Below, piece after piece: positions 17,503-26,265 of a stretch of DNA of 64,000 nt (the stretch's first letter is position 1; each line of letters begins with the position of its first letter). The notes under the pieces are model-generated. The model was not told the origin of the DNA, did no database searches, and saw nothing but the letters and a program-made list of their open reading frames with translations. Location of the stretch: the NCBI RefSeq assembly GCF_020510525.1, contig NZ_CP075188.1, forward strand, positions 2,294,001 through 2,358,000, written 5' to 3'. Origin of the DNA: Quatrionicoccus australiensis (GTDB lineage Bacteria > Pseudomonadota > Gammaproteobacteria > Burkholderiales > Rhodocyclaceae). Position numbers and translations under genes: made by a program.

Positions 17503-19065
17503 TTAAACCCCGACCAGCTCGTACAGCCTGGCATCTTCCTGCACAATGTGCTTGACCAGCCAGTTGCGCAAATAGATCAACACCTCGAACTGCGCGGTCA
17601 GCGGGTTGTTGTGCAACTCGTCATAGAAGCCCTGCAGGCGGTCTTCAAAAGCATGGTGCTGATGCTGCTGGACATCGATGGCCGCGTAACCATAGTGTTC
17701 CATCATCCGCTCCTCGGCCCGGAAATGCACCTGCGCATACTGGCTCAATGCCTTGAGGACACGCGCCACCTCGCTCGCGCCCTGCTTTTGCGAGACGATT
17801 TCAAAGAGATCATTGGTCAGATCGAACAGGTAGCGATGATGCTCGTCGATGACATCAATACCGACGCTCAGACTGTCTTCCCAGCGCACCCAATCGGATT
17901 GTGAGGACTGTGGCAGCGGCAGATCGACAACCTGGTTCGGATCGATGATGTCGTCACGGTAAAGCTGGCGGATACGCAAGATTTCCGGCATCGCCACGTC
18001 AAAGGCAGCCACCACCAGCGGATCGAAATGCGATCCGGCCTGCTGGCGCACCCAGGCTGCCGCTTCCTCGACCGGCCACGGATCCTTGTAGGGCCGCGCC
18101 GAAGTCAGCGCATCGAACACGTCGGCCACGGCACAGATTCGCGCCAGCAAGGGAATTTCCTCACCCTTCAGGCCCTCCGGATAACCGTTGCCATCCCAGT
18201 GTTCATGATGGCTGATGGCAATTTCCTTGGCGGCCTGGATCAGGGTATCGGTTCCGGTCAGCAGGCGCGAACCGATCTCGGTATGCGTCTTCATGATGGC
18301 AAACTCGTCCGTGCTCAGGCGCCCGGGTTTGAGCAGGATGGCATCGGGAATGCCGATCTTGCCGACATCGTGCATCGGTGCGCATACCGCCAGCAGATCG
18401 CGCATTTCCTGTGGCAGGCCCATAGCCTTGGCGATGCTGGTCGAAAAATGCGTCATCCGCATGACGTGCATGCCGGTTTCGTTGTCACGATATTCCGAAG
18501 CCGTCCCCAGGCGCCGGATGGCATCGGTACGCGCCTCTTCCAGTTCAACTTCGCGCACGCGCAGCGTCTCGTTGATGATGCAGCGCGAGACCAGCACGGA
18601 AAGCGCACCGGCCAGATCGGTCATGAACTCCGCTTCGACGGCATCGGCCTGCCAGGCGGGATCAACGAAAAGCAGGACACGCCCGAGAGCCTTTCCCTGG
18701 TTGCACAGGGGCAGGACAAAACAAGCCGCATCAGCAGGCTCCGCCGACGGCTGATACGGATGCTGGTAACTTGCCGCCGTGATGAAAGCCTGGCCGGCAT
18801 CGGCCTGGCCGGCGTAGGGATCGGCGTGCGAGAGCGCAGAATTTTCCCAGACCGGAGGCAGACCGAACTGGGCAACCTGGGTCAGGCCACCGCGGGAATT
18901 ATTGAGCAGGATGGCACTGCGTGCTTCGACCCGGATTCCCGGCAAGCTGACCAGCAGATCGAAAAGCTTTGCGAGCATTTGGTCGAGATCGACATCGGCG
19001 CCGCCCAGTTTGGTCAGTTCAAAAACCAGCCGGCTGATTGCCAGGATTTCCTGATCCTTATCCAT
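17503..19065 (-). CDS. GAF / HD-GYP / bacteriohemerythrin fusion (putative c-di-GMP phosphodiesterase)
   Basis: A 520-residue cytoplasmic protein with three parts. A GAF-like sensor covers about residues 15-165. An HD-GYP phosphodiesterase covers about 180-360, with MHDVGKIGIPD, the IGSRLL helix and HHEHWDGNGYPEGLKG intact. A C-terminal bacteriohemerythrin (about 390-520) shows VGIDVIDEHHRYL, HFRAEERMMEHYGY, QQHQHHAF and WLVKHIVQED, the full set of diiron ligands. Domain order suggests oxygen or iron-redox control of c-di-GMP breakdown. All catalytic residues appear present. Confidence 0.92.
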   Translation of the reverse strand: MDKDQEILAISRLVFELTKLGGADVDLDQMLAKLFDLLVSLPGIRVEARSAILLNNSRGGLTQVAQFGLPPVWENSALSHADPYAGQADAGQAFITAASYQHPYQPSAEPADAACFVLPLCNQGKALGRVLLFVDPAWQADAVEAEFMTDLAGALSVLVSRCIINETLRVREVELEEARTDAIRRLGTASEYRDNETGMHVMRMTHFSTSIAKAMGLPQEMRDLLAVCAPMHDVGKIGIPDAILLKPGRLSTDEFAIMKTHTEIGSRLLTGTDTLIQAAKEIAISHHEHWDGNGYPEGLKGEEIPLLARICAVADVFDALTSARPYKDPWPVEEAAAWVRQQAGSHFDPLVVAAFDVAMPEILRIRQLYRDDIIDPNQVVDLPLPQSSQSDWVRWEDSLSVGIDVIDEHHRYLFDLTNDLFEIVSQKQGASEVARVLKALSQYAQVHFRAEERMMEHYGYAAIDVQQHQHHAFEDRLQGFYDELHNNPLTAQFEVLIYLRNWLVKHIVQEDARLYELVGV

Positions 19066-19181
19066 CGTCTGCCTTCGGTGCCCCTTGAAAATAAGGGCGG
19101 TATCCTACCTTCAGGAAAACCGGCTTTCCATGGACCAAAGTCCAATCGCACGACAAAAAGTGAATTTTTTGTAACAATGTG

Positions 19182-20009
19182 TCAGCAACCGCGCCCGCCG
19201 CTCATCCGCGAAAAACCGAAGCCGTCGCCGGACGAGGTGGGCAGGATGCAGATGGTCATCGCCAGCGAACGCGCCGATTTGCCGATATCGGCCGGGAATG
19301 GTGCGAACGGGATCGAGCGCTCGACGACTGATTTGATGAAGGCGATCTCCGCCGCCTGGTCGCCGGCATTAAGCACGGTGAAGGATTTCAGCGTGCCATC
19401 CGGATTCAGTCGGAACTGCACCGCAGCCGGCCGTACGCCCTTGCTGCGCGGATCGTTTTTGACAAAGGCCGAACTGCGGTTAAGGCGACGGATCAGGCCG
19501 TCGACGTACATTTCCAGACTGAACGGATCGGGCTGCGCTGCATTCGGTCGCAACTCCAGCGTCGCCGTGCCGGCTTCATCCTGGCGCGCCAGTTGCCGCG
19601 CTTCATCACGCGCCATGGCAAGCGAACGTTGCGCCAGTGTTGGCCGGGGAGCGGCCTTGGCCTCGCTGGCCAGCCCCTCGAGGAAGTTGTTCATGTCGGC
19701 TTTCTCGGCCGCCGACCATTTCGGGCTGGGTGCCACCGCGCGACCGCCCTGCTTTTGCGTCGTCAGCAGACGTTGACCGGTTGGCTTGCGTTCCGATTTT
19801 CTCGCCTGCAACGGTGTTTCCGGCATTTCTCCCGGCGGCACCGGCGGACGCTGGGCGAGGCTGGCCTCGAGCCGCGGCAGGCTTTTTTCGCCGGCCGGAT
19901 CGCTGCGCGGAATGAGCAGCACCAGGGCATGGATCAATACCGAAACGGCGATTGCCCACAGCGGTGCACGCCGATGGAAAGAAAAGTCCTGAAGAAGCAT
20001 CGGCGGCAT
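19182..20009 (-). CDS. TonB/TolA-like single-span periplasmic protein
   Basis: A 275-residue protein. A short cytoplasmic start is followed by one membrane anchor (about residues 16-33, WAIAVSVLIHALVLLIP). A proline- and charge-rich spacer follows, then a C-terminal TonB-like domain (about 165-250, with VQFRLNPDGTLKSFTVLN and VERSIPFAPFPADI). The layout is that of energy transducers, but no exbB/exbD lies nearby. It could couple an ExbBD pair encoded elsewhere. Confidence 0.72.
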   Translation of the reverse strand: MPPMLLQDFSFHRRAPLWAIAVSVLIHALVLLIPRSDPAGEKSLPRLEASLAQRPPVPPGEMPETPLQARKSERKPTGQRLLTTQKQGGRAVAPSPKWSAAEKADMNNFLEGLASEAKAAPRPTLAQRSLAMARDEARQLARQDEAGTATLELRPNAAQPDPFSLEMYVDGLIRRLNRSSAFVKNDPRSKGVRPAAVQFRLNPDGTLKSFTVLNAGDQAAEIAFIKSVVERSIPFAPFPADIGKSARSLAMTICILPTSSGDGFGFSRMSGGRGC

Positions 20010-20081
20010 TTTAAGCTACCGACCGGACAGAAACCCGTCCCGGCAAATGTAAAACCCGGTCAAACCCCGCTGCTTGCCAAC

Positions 20082-21272
20082 TCAGGCACAGGCGCGGCGC
20101 AGTCCGGTCGGCGCCCGGGCCAGTTCCTCGCGCACCAGTTCGGCCAGCGTTGCCAGACCCTCAACGATCTGCGCCTCGTCGGCATGACTGAAATTCAGGC
20201 GCAGCGCGCCGCAGGCATTTGGTGCCTCCGGACAGAAGGGCTCGCCCGGCATGAAGGCGACGTTGCGCTCGATGGCGCGTGCGAGCAGTGTCCGGGTATC
20301 TATCCTTTGCTGCAGTTCGAGCCAGAAGAACAGGCCGCCGGCCGGCACCTGCCAGGTGGCCAGCCCCTTGAAGTTGCGCTCCAGCTCGCGCGCGAACAGG
20401 TCGCGCTTTTGCCGGTAGATCTCGACAATGCGGCTTAGCCGCGCCGCCCGTCCCGCATCCTGCAACTGGCCGAGCACGTACCACTGGCTGATCCGGTTGC
20501 TGTGCAGGTCGGCGGCCTGCTTCAGACGCACCAGCGGCGTCATCAGGTCGGGCGAAGCGACCAGGTAACCCAGACGCAGGCCGGGTGCCAGGCTTTTTGA
20601 GAAGGAACCCTGATAGACCCAGGACGCCTTCTTCAGGCGGGCGCAGACCGGGGTGCGTTCGCAGGGGTCGTAGGCAAGATCACTGTAGGGATCATCCTCG
20701 AACAGCGGTACGCCGAAATCGTCGCAGGCCCGGGCCAGCGCCTCGCGTTCGTCGGCATCGTAACAATGCCCGGTCGGGTTCTGGAAGGTCGGGATGGCAT
20801 AGGCAAAGGCCGGCAGCCGGGCCGCGTCGAAGCCGGCGTGCGGCTGGCCGGGCGCGAGCGGCGTGAAAGTCGCGCCGAAATAACGGAAGACCTGCAACGC
20901 AGCGAGATAAGTCGGCGATTCGACGGCGACCGGCGTACCGGCATCGATGAACAGCTTGCCAACCAGATCAATGCCCTGCTGCGAACCGGAGAGGATCAGG
21001 ACTTGCGAAGCCGAACATTCAAGGCCAAGCGCCGAGAGGTTCTCTGCAATCAGCTTGCGCAATTGCGGATCGCCCTCGCTCGGCCCGTATTGCAGCCATT
21101 TGGCCGGCACGTCGGCGAGATTCATGGTCGGAAAGGTTTCCGCCGCCGGCAAGCCGCCGGCAAAGGAAATCATGCCCGGCCGATCGATCACCGAAAGGAT
21201 TTCGCGGATCGGCGAGGCTTCGAGATTCGCCACGCGGCGGGAAAAACGCAATGCTGAGTTGGGGGTATTCAT
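20082..21272 (-). CDS. PLP-dependent aminotransferase, class I (2-aminoadipate type)
   Basis: A 396-residue fold-type I aminotransferase without the N-terminal DNA-binding domain of MocR proteins. FAGGLPAAETFP, LSGSQQGIDL, PTFQNPTGHCY, FEDDPYSDLAY and the PLP-lysine block GSFSKSLAPGLRLGY are all in place. The closest family types are LysN/2-aminoadipate and aromatic aminotransferases; the substrate is not decidable. It is divergent from a MarR regulator with a 15-bp dyad between them. Confidence 0.9.
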   Translation of the reverse strand: MNTPNSALRFSRRVANLEASPIREILSVIDRPGMISFAGGLPAAETFPTMNLADVPAKWLQYGPSEGDPQLRKLIAENLSALGLECSASQVLILSGSQQGIDLVGKLFIDAGTPVAVESPTYLAALQVFRYFGATFTPLAPGQPHAGFDAARLPAFAYAIPTFQNPTGHCYDADEREALARACDDFGVPLFEDDPYSDLAYDPCERTPVCARLKKASWVYQGSFSKSLAPGLRLGYLVASPDLMTPLVRLKQAADLHSNRISQWYVLGQLQDAGRAARLSRIVEIYRQKRDLFARELERNFKGLATWQVPAGGLFFWLELQQRIDTRTLLARAIERNVAFMPGEPFCPEAPNACGALRLNFSHADEAQIVEGLATLAELVREELARAPTGLRRACA

Positions 21273-21280
21273 CGATTAAC

Positions 21281-21295
21281 GTCAATGCAGTTGAC
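21281..21295. promoter_or_regulatory. Candidate operator between aminotransferase and MarR gene
   Basis: GTCAATGCAGTTGAC is a perfect dyad with 5-bp arms, 8 bp from the aminotransferase start and 38 bp from the MarR start. It is a plausible MarR-family site by position and size only. Confidence 0.35.
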
Positions 21296-21333
21296 CTATG
21301 GACAGCCTAAGCACCCACCCCTATTATGTCAAC

Positions 21334-21768
21334 ATGATTGACCAAAAAAACCAGGATGAGCTTGAAGAATCCATCGAGCTCTTCTTCTTCGCCTACCGCG
21401 CCTTCACCTCGCGCCCGGACCGCATGCTGGAACAGCGCGGCCTCGGGCGCGTGCATCACCGCATCCTGCATTTCGTCGGACGCAATCCGCAAATCGCGGT
21501 CAATGCGCTGCTCGGCATCCTCGGCGTTTCGAAGCAGGCGCTCAACGCGCCGCTGCGCCAGTTGATCGACATGCAACTTGTCGCCGTGGATGTGGCCGAA
21601 CACGACCGACGCGTCAAACAACTGTCGCTGACGCCGGAAGGAAAGCAGCTCGAAACCCAGTTGACCGGTACGCAAATGAAACATCTCGCCGCCGTCTTTG
21701 CCGCCGCCGGCCCGCAGGCCGAACAAGGCTGGCGGGCGGTGATGCGGACCATCCCGGAAAAATCCTAA
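21334..21768 (+). CDS. MarR-family transcriptional regulator
   Basis: A 144-residue winged-helix regulator. ILGVSKQALNAPLRQLIDM is the recognition helix and VAEHDRRVKQLSLTPEGKQL the wing. I prefer the ATG at 21334 over the one at 21298, because it leaves room for a promoter and starts at the family's usual N terminus. The GST gene follows 19 bp later, so this regulator probably controls itself, the GST and the divergent aminotransferase. Confidence 0.88.
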   Translation: MIDQKNQDELEESIELFFFAYRAFTSRPDRMLEQRGLGRVHHRILHFVGRNPQIAVNALLGILGVSKQALNAPLRQLIDMQLVAVDVAEHDRRVKQLSLTPEGKQLETQLTGTQMKHLAAVFAAAGPQAEQGWRAVMRTIPEKS

Positions 21769-21787
21769 CCCGAACAGGAAACGCCCC

Positions 21788-22459
21788 ATGCTCGACCTCT
21801 ACATCGGCAACAAGAACTACTCCTCGTGGTCGCTGCGCCCCTGGCTGCTGCTCAAGCACTTCGCTATCCCCTTTGCCGAGCACATGGTCTCGGTCGCCGG
21901 CCGCGACTACAACCCGCTGCTCAAGCCGCTCGCCGGCAATGCACGCGTGCCCTGCCTGCACGATGACGGCTTCCAGATCTGGGACAGCCTTGCCATTGCC
22001 GAATACCTCGCCGAGCAAAATCCGGCTTTCTGGCCGGTCGACCGCCTGGCGCGTGCCCGCGCCCGCAGCATCTGCGCCGAAATGCATTCCGGCTTCGCCA
22101 AGCTGCGCACGGCGATGCCGATGAATCTCAAGCTCAAGCTCAAAGGCAAGCCGGCAACGCCGGAAGTCCAGCGCGACATCGACCGCATCATCGAAATCTG
22201 GGAAGAAGCGCGCAGCAAGTTCGCGACTGGCGACGGCCCCTACCTGTTCGGCGATTTCAGCGTGGCCGATGCAATGTTCGCCCCCATCGTCTGGCGCCTG
22301 CACATCTACAACGTCGCCCTGCCACCGCTCGCCGCAGCCTACAGCGCGACCATGCTGGCGCATCCGGCAATGCAGGAATGGTACGCGGCAGCCCTGCGCG
22401 AAACCGAGGCGCACGCACATTACGACAATCTGGCCGCGGAATACGGCGGACAACGCTGA
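21788..22459 (+). CDS. Glutathione S-transferase
   Basis: A 223-residue GST with a thioredoxin-like N-terminal half (LYIGNKNYSSWSLRPWLLL, with the SSWSLRP catalytic serine region; VPCLHDDGFQIWDSLAIAEYL as the glutathione-binding part) and a helical C-terminal half. It is typical of the YfcF/zeta-like bacterial group. It lies in an operon with a MarR regulator, which suggests a detoxification role. Confidence 0.92.
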   Translation: MLDLYIGNKNYSSWSLRPWLLLKHFAIPFAEHMVSVAGRDYNPLLKPLAGNARVPCLHDDGFQIWDSLAIAEYLAEQNPAFWPVDRLARARARSICAEMHSGFAKLRTAMPMNLKLKLKGKPATPEVQRDIDRIIEIWEEARSKFATGDGPYLFGDFSVADAMFAPIVWRLHIYNVALPPLAAAYSATMLAHPAMQEWYAAALRETEAHAHYDNLAAEYGGQR

Positions 22460-22595
22460 TTTGGCGCGCCCCCGGAAATTCGCCAGCGATGGCATCGAGA
22501 AAACCGGGCGGCGAAAAAAATATTTGAAAACAGTGACAACGAAAAGCAATTTGCTGCGTTAATGAGGGATACGAGTTGAGTTGCAGGTACACCAA

Positions 22596-23240
22596 GTGCG
22601 CAAATTTTTAATCTTTGTTCTGACTTCATTGGCCGCAATGGGCGTGCACGCCTGGGAGCCGATGAGTGGTGACATGCAGCAATTCCAGGAGGAGCCGCTG
22701 CAACAGCAGCTGCCCTCCACCGAAGCCATCGTCACGATCACGCCGGTCCCCACGCAGGCCATGGTCGTCGAACTCACCAGCTACGCCCCGAAGCCAACGA
22801 GCATCCGGCAAGCCAAAAAAGCCAAGGCCGCCAAGGTGGCGGGTGCAAAGTCCATGCTGTCCCGCTCGGCGCGCGAACAGATTGTGCTGGCAAATTCGGC
22901 GGCGAAGCAGGATGAGCCGACAGGACTCATTGCGTCGGATAGTGACGACGAGGAAAGCTCCCTTGATGATCTGGACCTCCACCGCTCCTTCAGCAAGCCC
23001 AGGGTGGCCAGGTCATTTGACCAGATGGATGAAGATGATGCGAGCACGGAGCTTCCGGGTCATATCAAGCTTCGTCTTTTGCTGGCAAGGATCAAGGCGG
23101 TCGATGCCTTCAACCTGAACCAGGCAAGCAAGGCATCAGGGAATGCTGACGACGGGCTCTCCGACGCCGTGAAGCTCCGCCTGCAAAGCGCGCGAGCACA
23201 GGCGGTGAAATTGCATGCCGAGAAATTCGGCAACAGCTGA
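22596..23240 (+). CDS. Secreted protein of unknown function
   Basis: About 214 residues from a GTG start (22596; a TTG 15 bp upstream is also in frame). A Sec signal peptide is clear (RKFLIFVLTSLAAMGVHA). The mature part is low-complexity: glutamine-rich, then a lysine/alanine stretch (RQAKKAKAAKVAGAK), then an acidic patch (SDSDDEESSLDDLDL). Near the C terminus a motif occurs twice, IKLRLLLARIKAV and VKLRLQSARAQAV, about 36 residues apart. I do not recognise a family. Base composition is slightly lower in GC than the neighbours. Confidence 0.65.
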   Translation: MRKFLIFVLTSLAAMGVHAWEPMSGDMQQFQEEPLQQQLPSTEAIVTITPVPTQAMVVELTSYAPKPTSIRQAKKAKAAKVAGAKSMLSRSAREQIVLANSAAKQDEPTGLIASDSDDEESSLDDLDLHRSFSKPRVARSFDQMDEDDASTELPGHIKLRLLLARIKAVDAFNLNQASKASGNADDGLSDAVKLRLQSARAQAVKLHAEKFGNS

Positions 23241-23360
23241 AGACTCAAGCCGGAAACCGGCAAAGCGTTTCCCGCCATTGGCGGCATGAGCAACACTGCC
23301 GACTGAACCCCGCCACTATCGTTAGCGCCGCCGTTTACCTGCAGGCAAACGGCCTTCAGC

Positions 23361-23750
23361 TCAAGCCTCGAGCCTGCCCATTTCCTTGAGCACTTCATGC
23401 GCCGAACGAAAGGCGTCGATGGCGAGCGGCATGCCGCAGTAGATCGCGGCGTGCAGCAGGACTTCCTGGATTTCCGCCGGCGTGGCACCGTTATTGATGG
23501 CGCCGCGCACATGCCCCTTGATTTCGGTCGCCCGCCCGAGCGCGGTCAGCATCGAAAGGGTCAGCAGACTGCGTGTTTTCAGATCCAGTCCGGCGCGGCA
23601 CCAGGTCGTGCCCCAGGCGTTGCGGGTCACGAATTCCTGCAGCGGCGCGGTGAAAGCATCGACATTGGCAAAGGCCTTGTCCACGAAGGCGTCACCCATG
23701 ACCTGGCGGCGCATCTGCAAACCTTGTTCAAATTGTTCGTCACGACTCAT
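23361..23750 (-). CDS. Carboxymuconolactone decarboxylase-family protein
   Basis: A 129-residue protein of the CMD/AhpD fold. KTRSLLTLSMLTALGRATEI and GATPAEIQEVLLHAAIYCG match the 4-carboxymuconolactone decarboxylase (PcaC) pattern. I chose the ATG at 23750, since GGAGAGCAAG precedes it; the longer frame upstream is a shadow of map. No other protocatechuate genes are near, so a true PcaC role is unproven. Confidence 0.85.
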   Translation of the reverse strand: MSRDEQFEQGLQMRRQVMGDAFVDKAFANVDAFTAPLQEFVTRNAWGTTWCRAGLDLKTRSLLTLSMLTALGRATEIKGHVRGAINNGATPAEIQEVLLHAAIYCGMPLAIDAFRSAHEVLKEMGRLEA

Positions 23751-23782
23751 CTTGCTCTCCGCTTGCCGGCTCGGCACGGCGC

Positions 23783-24583
23783 TCAGGCCGCGATGGCCGG
23801 GTAATCGCCGTAGCCGTCCGGCCACGGCGTCAGGATATCGAAACCGCTGTCGGTCACGGCGACCATGTGCTCCCACTGCGCCGACAGCGAGCGGTCCTTG
23901 GTGACCACCGTCCAGCCGTCCGGCAGATGGCGGATACCGGGCTTGCCGGCATTGATCATCGGTTCGATGGTGAACACCATGCCGGCTTCGAGCCTGAGGC
24001 CTTCGCCCGGCCGGCCGTAATGCAGGACCTGCGGCTCGTCGTGGTAAATGCGGCCGATGCCGTGGCCGCAGTATTCGCGCACGACGCTGAAGCCTTCCCG
24101 CTCGGCGACTTTCTGGATGGCGTGGCCGACATCGCCCAGCGTCGCGCCCGGCCGCACCTGCAGAATGCCGGCGCGCATCGCCTCGTAGGTGGTGCGGACC
24201 AGGCGGCGGGCCAGGATGCCCGGCTCACCGACAAAGTACATCCGGCTCGAATCGCCGAACCAGCCGTCCTTGTTGAGCGCGACGTCGATATTCACGATGT
24301 CGCCGTTCTTCAGCTTCTTGTCGGACGGAATGCCGTGGCAGATGACGTTATTGACCGAAGCGCAGATCGTCTTCGGATAACCGTGGTAGCCGACATTGGC
24401 CGGGATCGCGCCCTGTACCTTGACGATATGGTCGTGGCACAGACGGTCGAGTTCGTCGGTCGTCACCCCGGCCCGAACGTGCGGACCGATCATGTCGAGC
24501 AGTTCGGCGGCGAGATGGCCGGCGCGGCGGGCCAGCGCAATCTCTTCCGGCGAGCGCAATGGAACCTGCACGGCGCCGCTCAT
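23783..24583 (-). CDS. map: Methionine aminopeptidase, type I
   Basis: A 266-residue dimetal aminopeptidase that removes the initiator methionine. Metal ligands are visible in VNIDVALNKDGWFGDSSRM (two aspartates), HGIGRIYHDEP (histidine), and MVFTIEPMI plus WEHMVAVT (glutamates). Its ATG overlaps the stop of a ParD-like gene by four bases. Housekeeping map usually sits near rpsB or in the ribosomal protein operon, so this may be a second copy. Confidence 0.95.
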   Translation of the reverse strand: MSGAVQVPLRSPEEIALARRAGHLAAELLDMIGPHVRAGVTTDELDRLCHDHIVKVQGAIPANVGYHGYPKTICASVNNVICHGIPSDKKLKNGDIVNIDVALNKDGWFGDSSRMYFVGEPGILARRLVRTTYEAMRAGILQVRPGATLGDVGHAIQKVAEREGFSVVREYCGHGIGRIYHDEPQVLHYGRPGEGLRLEAGMVFTIEPMINAGKPGIRHLPDGWTVVTKDRSLSAQWEHMVAVTDSGFDILTPWPDGYGDYPAIAA

Positions 24584-24801
24584 GCGGCACGCTCTTCGGT
24601 GAGCGGCCCGGCCTGGCGTTCGGCCTGGATCAGCAACTGGCAGATCTCGCCGTAATGCAGGTTCGGATTGAGTTCGGCAAGCATGCCGACGCGTAGCCAG
24701 TGTTCAGCCTGGGCATTGATCGAGCGACTCAGCGCCCCACTGGTCAGACGCAGGTTTTCATGCATCTGTTCTGATATTTTCACGATTCCCAAGGCAGGCA
24801 C
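24580..24801 (-). CDS. ParD-like antitoxin-family protein
   Basis: A 73-residue protein starting at GTG; GIVKISEQMHENLR and ALSRSINAQAEHWLRVGMLAE match the ParD_like family, a ribbon-helix-helix type. No ParE toxin is encoded next to it. Instead its stop overlaps the start of map (ATGA). An AT-rich dyad lies directly before its start and could be an autoregulatory operator. The ParD_like/MetAP pairing recurs in Proteobacteria as far as I know, but its meaning is unclear. Confidence 0.82.
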   Translation of the reverse strand: MPALGIVKISEQMHENLRLTSGALSRSINAQAEHWLRVGMLAELNPNLHYGEICQLLIQAERQAGPLTEERAA

Positions 24802-24803
24802 TC

Positions 24804-24833
24804 AATATATGGTTTGTAGTCACTTCATATATT
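24804..24833 (-). promoter_or_regulatory. Candidate operator of the ParD-like/map operon
   Basis: Perfect 8-bp inverted repeat, AATATATG and CATATATT, separated by 14 bp, in an AT-rich island inside a GC-rich region. It sits just before the ParD-like start, where a ribbon-helix-helix repressor would bind. Confidence 0.5.
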
Positions 24834-24867
24834 AACAAAAGTAACTAGCCGCGTCGAGCCGCCCCGC

Positions 24868-26265
24868 CTAGAGGATCTTGCCCGGATTCATCAGGCCCTG
24901 CGGATCGAGCGCCTGCTTGATACTGCGCATCAGCGCGAGTTCGACCGGGCTCTTGTAATGCGCCAGTTCGTCGCGCTTCAACTGGCCGATGCCGTGCTCG
25001 GCGGAAATCGAGCCGTTCAGCGCGTCGACCGTGTCGTGCACGATGCGGTTGACCGCCGGCTGGCTGGCAAGGAAAGCCGTGTTTTCCTGCGCATCGGCCT
25101 GCGACAGGTTGTAGTGCAGGTTGCCATCGCCGACATGCCCGAAGGCAACGACGCGACTGCCGGGAAAGGCCGCCGCCAGCGCCGCATCGGCGCGCGCCAG
25201 GAACTCCGGGATGGCCGAGACCGGCACCGCGACATCGTGCTTGATGCTGACGCCTTCGACCTTCTGCGCTTCCGAGATGTTCTCGCGCAGCGCCCACAGC
25301 CGCGCCGCCTGCGTCTCGCTCTGCGCGAGCACGGCGTCGGCGATGCGCTCGTCTTCCAGCATCTCGCCCAGCCAGGCTTCGACGGCGGCGCTTGGCGCAT
25401 CGGCAAACTCGGCCAGCACGTACCAGGGCGAAAGGACGCCGGGCCGTACGCTGTCCGGGATGTTCTTCAGCACCAGGCCGAGCGCCGTTTCGGAAACCAG
25501 TTCGAAAGCGGTCAACTGCGCGTCGAAAACGGTTTTTGCCCGATTCAGCAGGTCGACCGCTGCGGCCGGGCTGGCGACATTGAGCCAGCAGGTGGTCAGC
25601 CGGCGCGGCAGCGGATAGAGCTTGAGCACGGCGGCGGTGATGATGCCGAGCGTACCTTCGGCGCCGATGAACAATTGCTTCAGATCGTAGCCGGTGTTGT
25701 CCTTGCGCAGACCGCGCAGGCCATCCCAGACGTCGCCGTTGGGCAGCACGACTTCGAGGCCCAGCGTCAGCTCGCGCGTGTTGCCGTAGCGCAGCACCTG
25801 CACGCCGCCGGCATTGGTCGACAGATTGCCGCCGATCCGGCACGTCCCCTCCGAGGCGAGCGCCAGCGGGAACAATCGGTCGACAGCGCGCGCCGCGGCC
25901 TGCACCTCAGCCAGCGTACAGCCAGCCTCGACCGAAATCGTGTTGTTTTGCGCGTCGACCGCCCGGATATGGCGCAGCCGGCTCAGGCTAAGCACGACCG
26001 CCCGGCCCGTCGCATCCGGCGTCGCCGCGCCGCACAGGCTGGTATTGCCGCCCTGCGGCACGATCGGGGTATTACTGGCGGCACAGGCGCGGACGACGGC
26101 GGCGACTTCTTCCGTATCGGCCGGACGCACGACGCAGAGCGCCGCCCCGACGTAACGCCCGCGCCAGTCGCTGACGAAGGGCGCGATGTCGGCCGCAGCA
26201 GTCAGGACATGCGCTGCCCCGACAATGTCAGCGAGTTGTTCAGACAGGCTGGGCGTAGAGGTCAT
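24868..26265 (-). CDS. FAD-linked oxidoreductase (D-lactate / glycolate / D-2-hydroxyacid dehydrogenase family)
   Basis: A 465-residue protein with an N-terminal FAD_binding_4 domain ([59 protein letters not shown]) and a C-terminal FAD-oxidase domain ([31 protein letters not shown]). The histidine of HGIGQ is the usual catalytic residue. I chose the ATG at 26265; the ORF extends upstream but only as a shadow of rimO. The start lies inside rimO, overlapping its end by 26 bp, so expression is coupled. The exact substrate cannot be read from the sequence. Confidence 0.9.
   Translation of the reverse strand: MTSTPSLSEQLADIVGAAHVLTAAADIAPFVSDWRGRYVGAALCVVRPADTEEVAAVVRACAASNTPIVPQGGNTSLCGAATPDATGRAVVLSLSRLRHIRAVDAQNNTISVEAGCTLAEVQAAARAVDRLFPLALASEGTCRIGGNLSTNAGGVQVLRYGNTRELTLGLEVVLPNGDVWDGLRGLRKDNTGYDLKQLFIGAEGTLGIITAAVLKLYPLPRRLTTCWLNVASPAAAVDLLNRAKTVFDAQLTAFELVSETALGLVLKNIPDSVRPGVLSPWYVLAEFADAPSAAVEAWLGEMLEDERIADAVLAQSETQAARLWALRENISEAQKVEGVSIKHDVAVPVSAIPEFLARADAALAAAFPGSRVVAFGHVGDGNLHYNLSQADAQENTAFLASQPAVNRIVHDTVDALNGSISAEHGIGQLKRDELAHYKSPVELALMRSIKQALDPQGLMNPGKIL

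Noticed and set aside
22038..22052. GGTCGACCGCC in the GST gene, and similar sites at about 68 and 51905
   Set aside because: No A/T tracts follow, and Val-Asp codons give GTCGAC by chance in high-GC genes.
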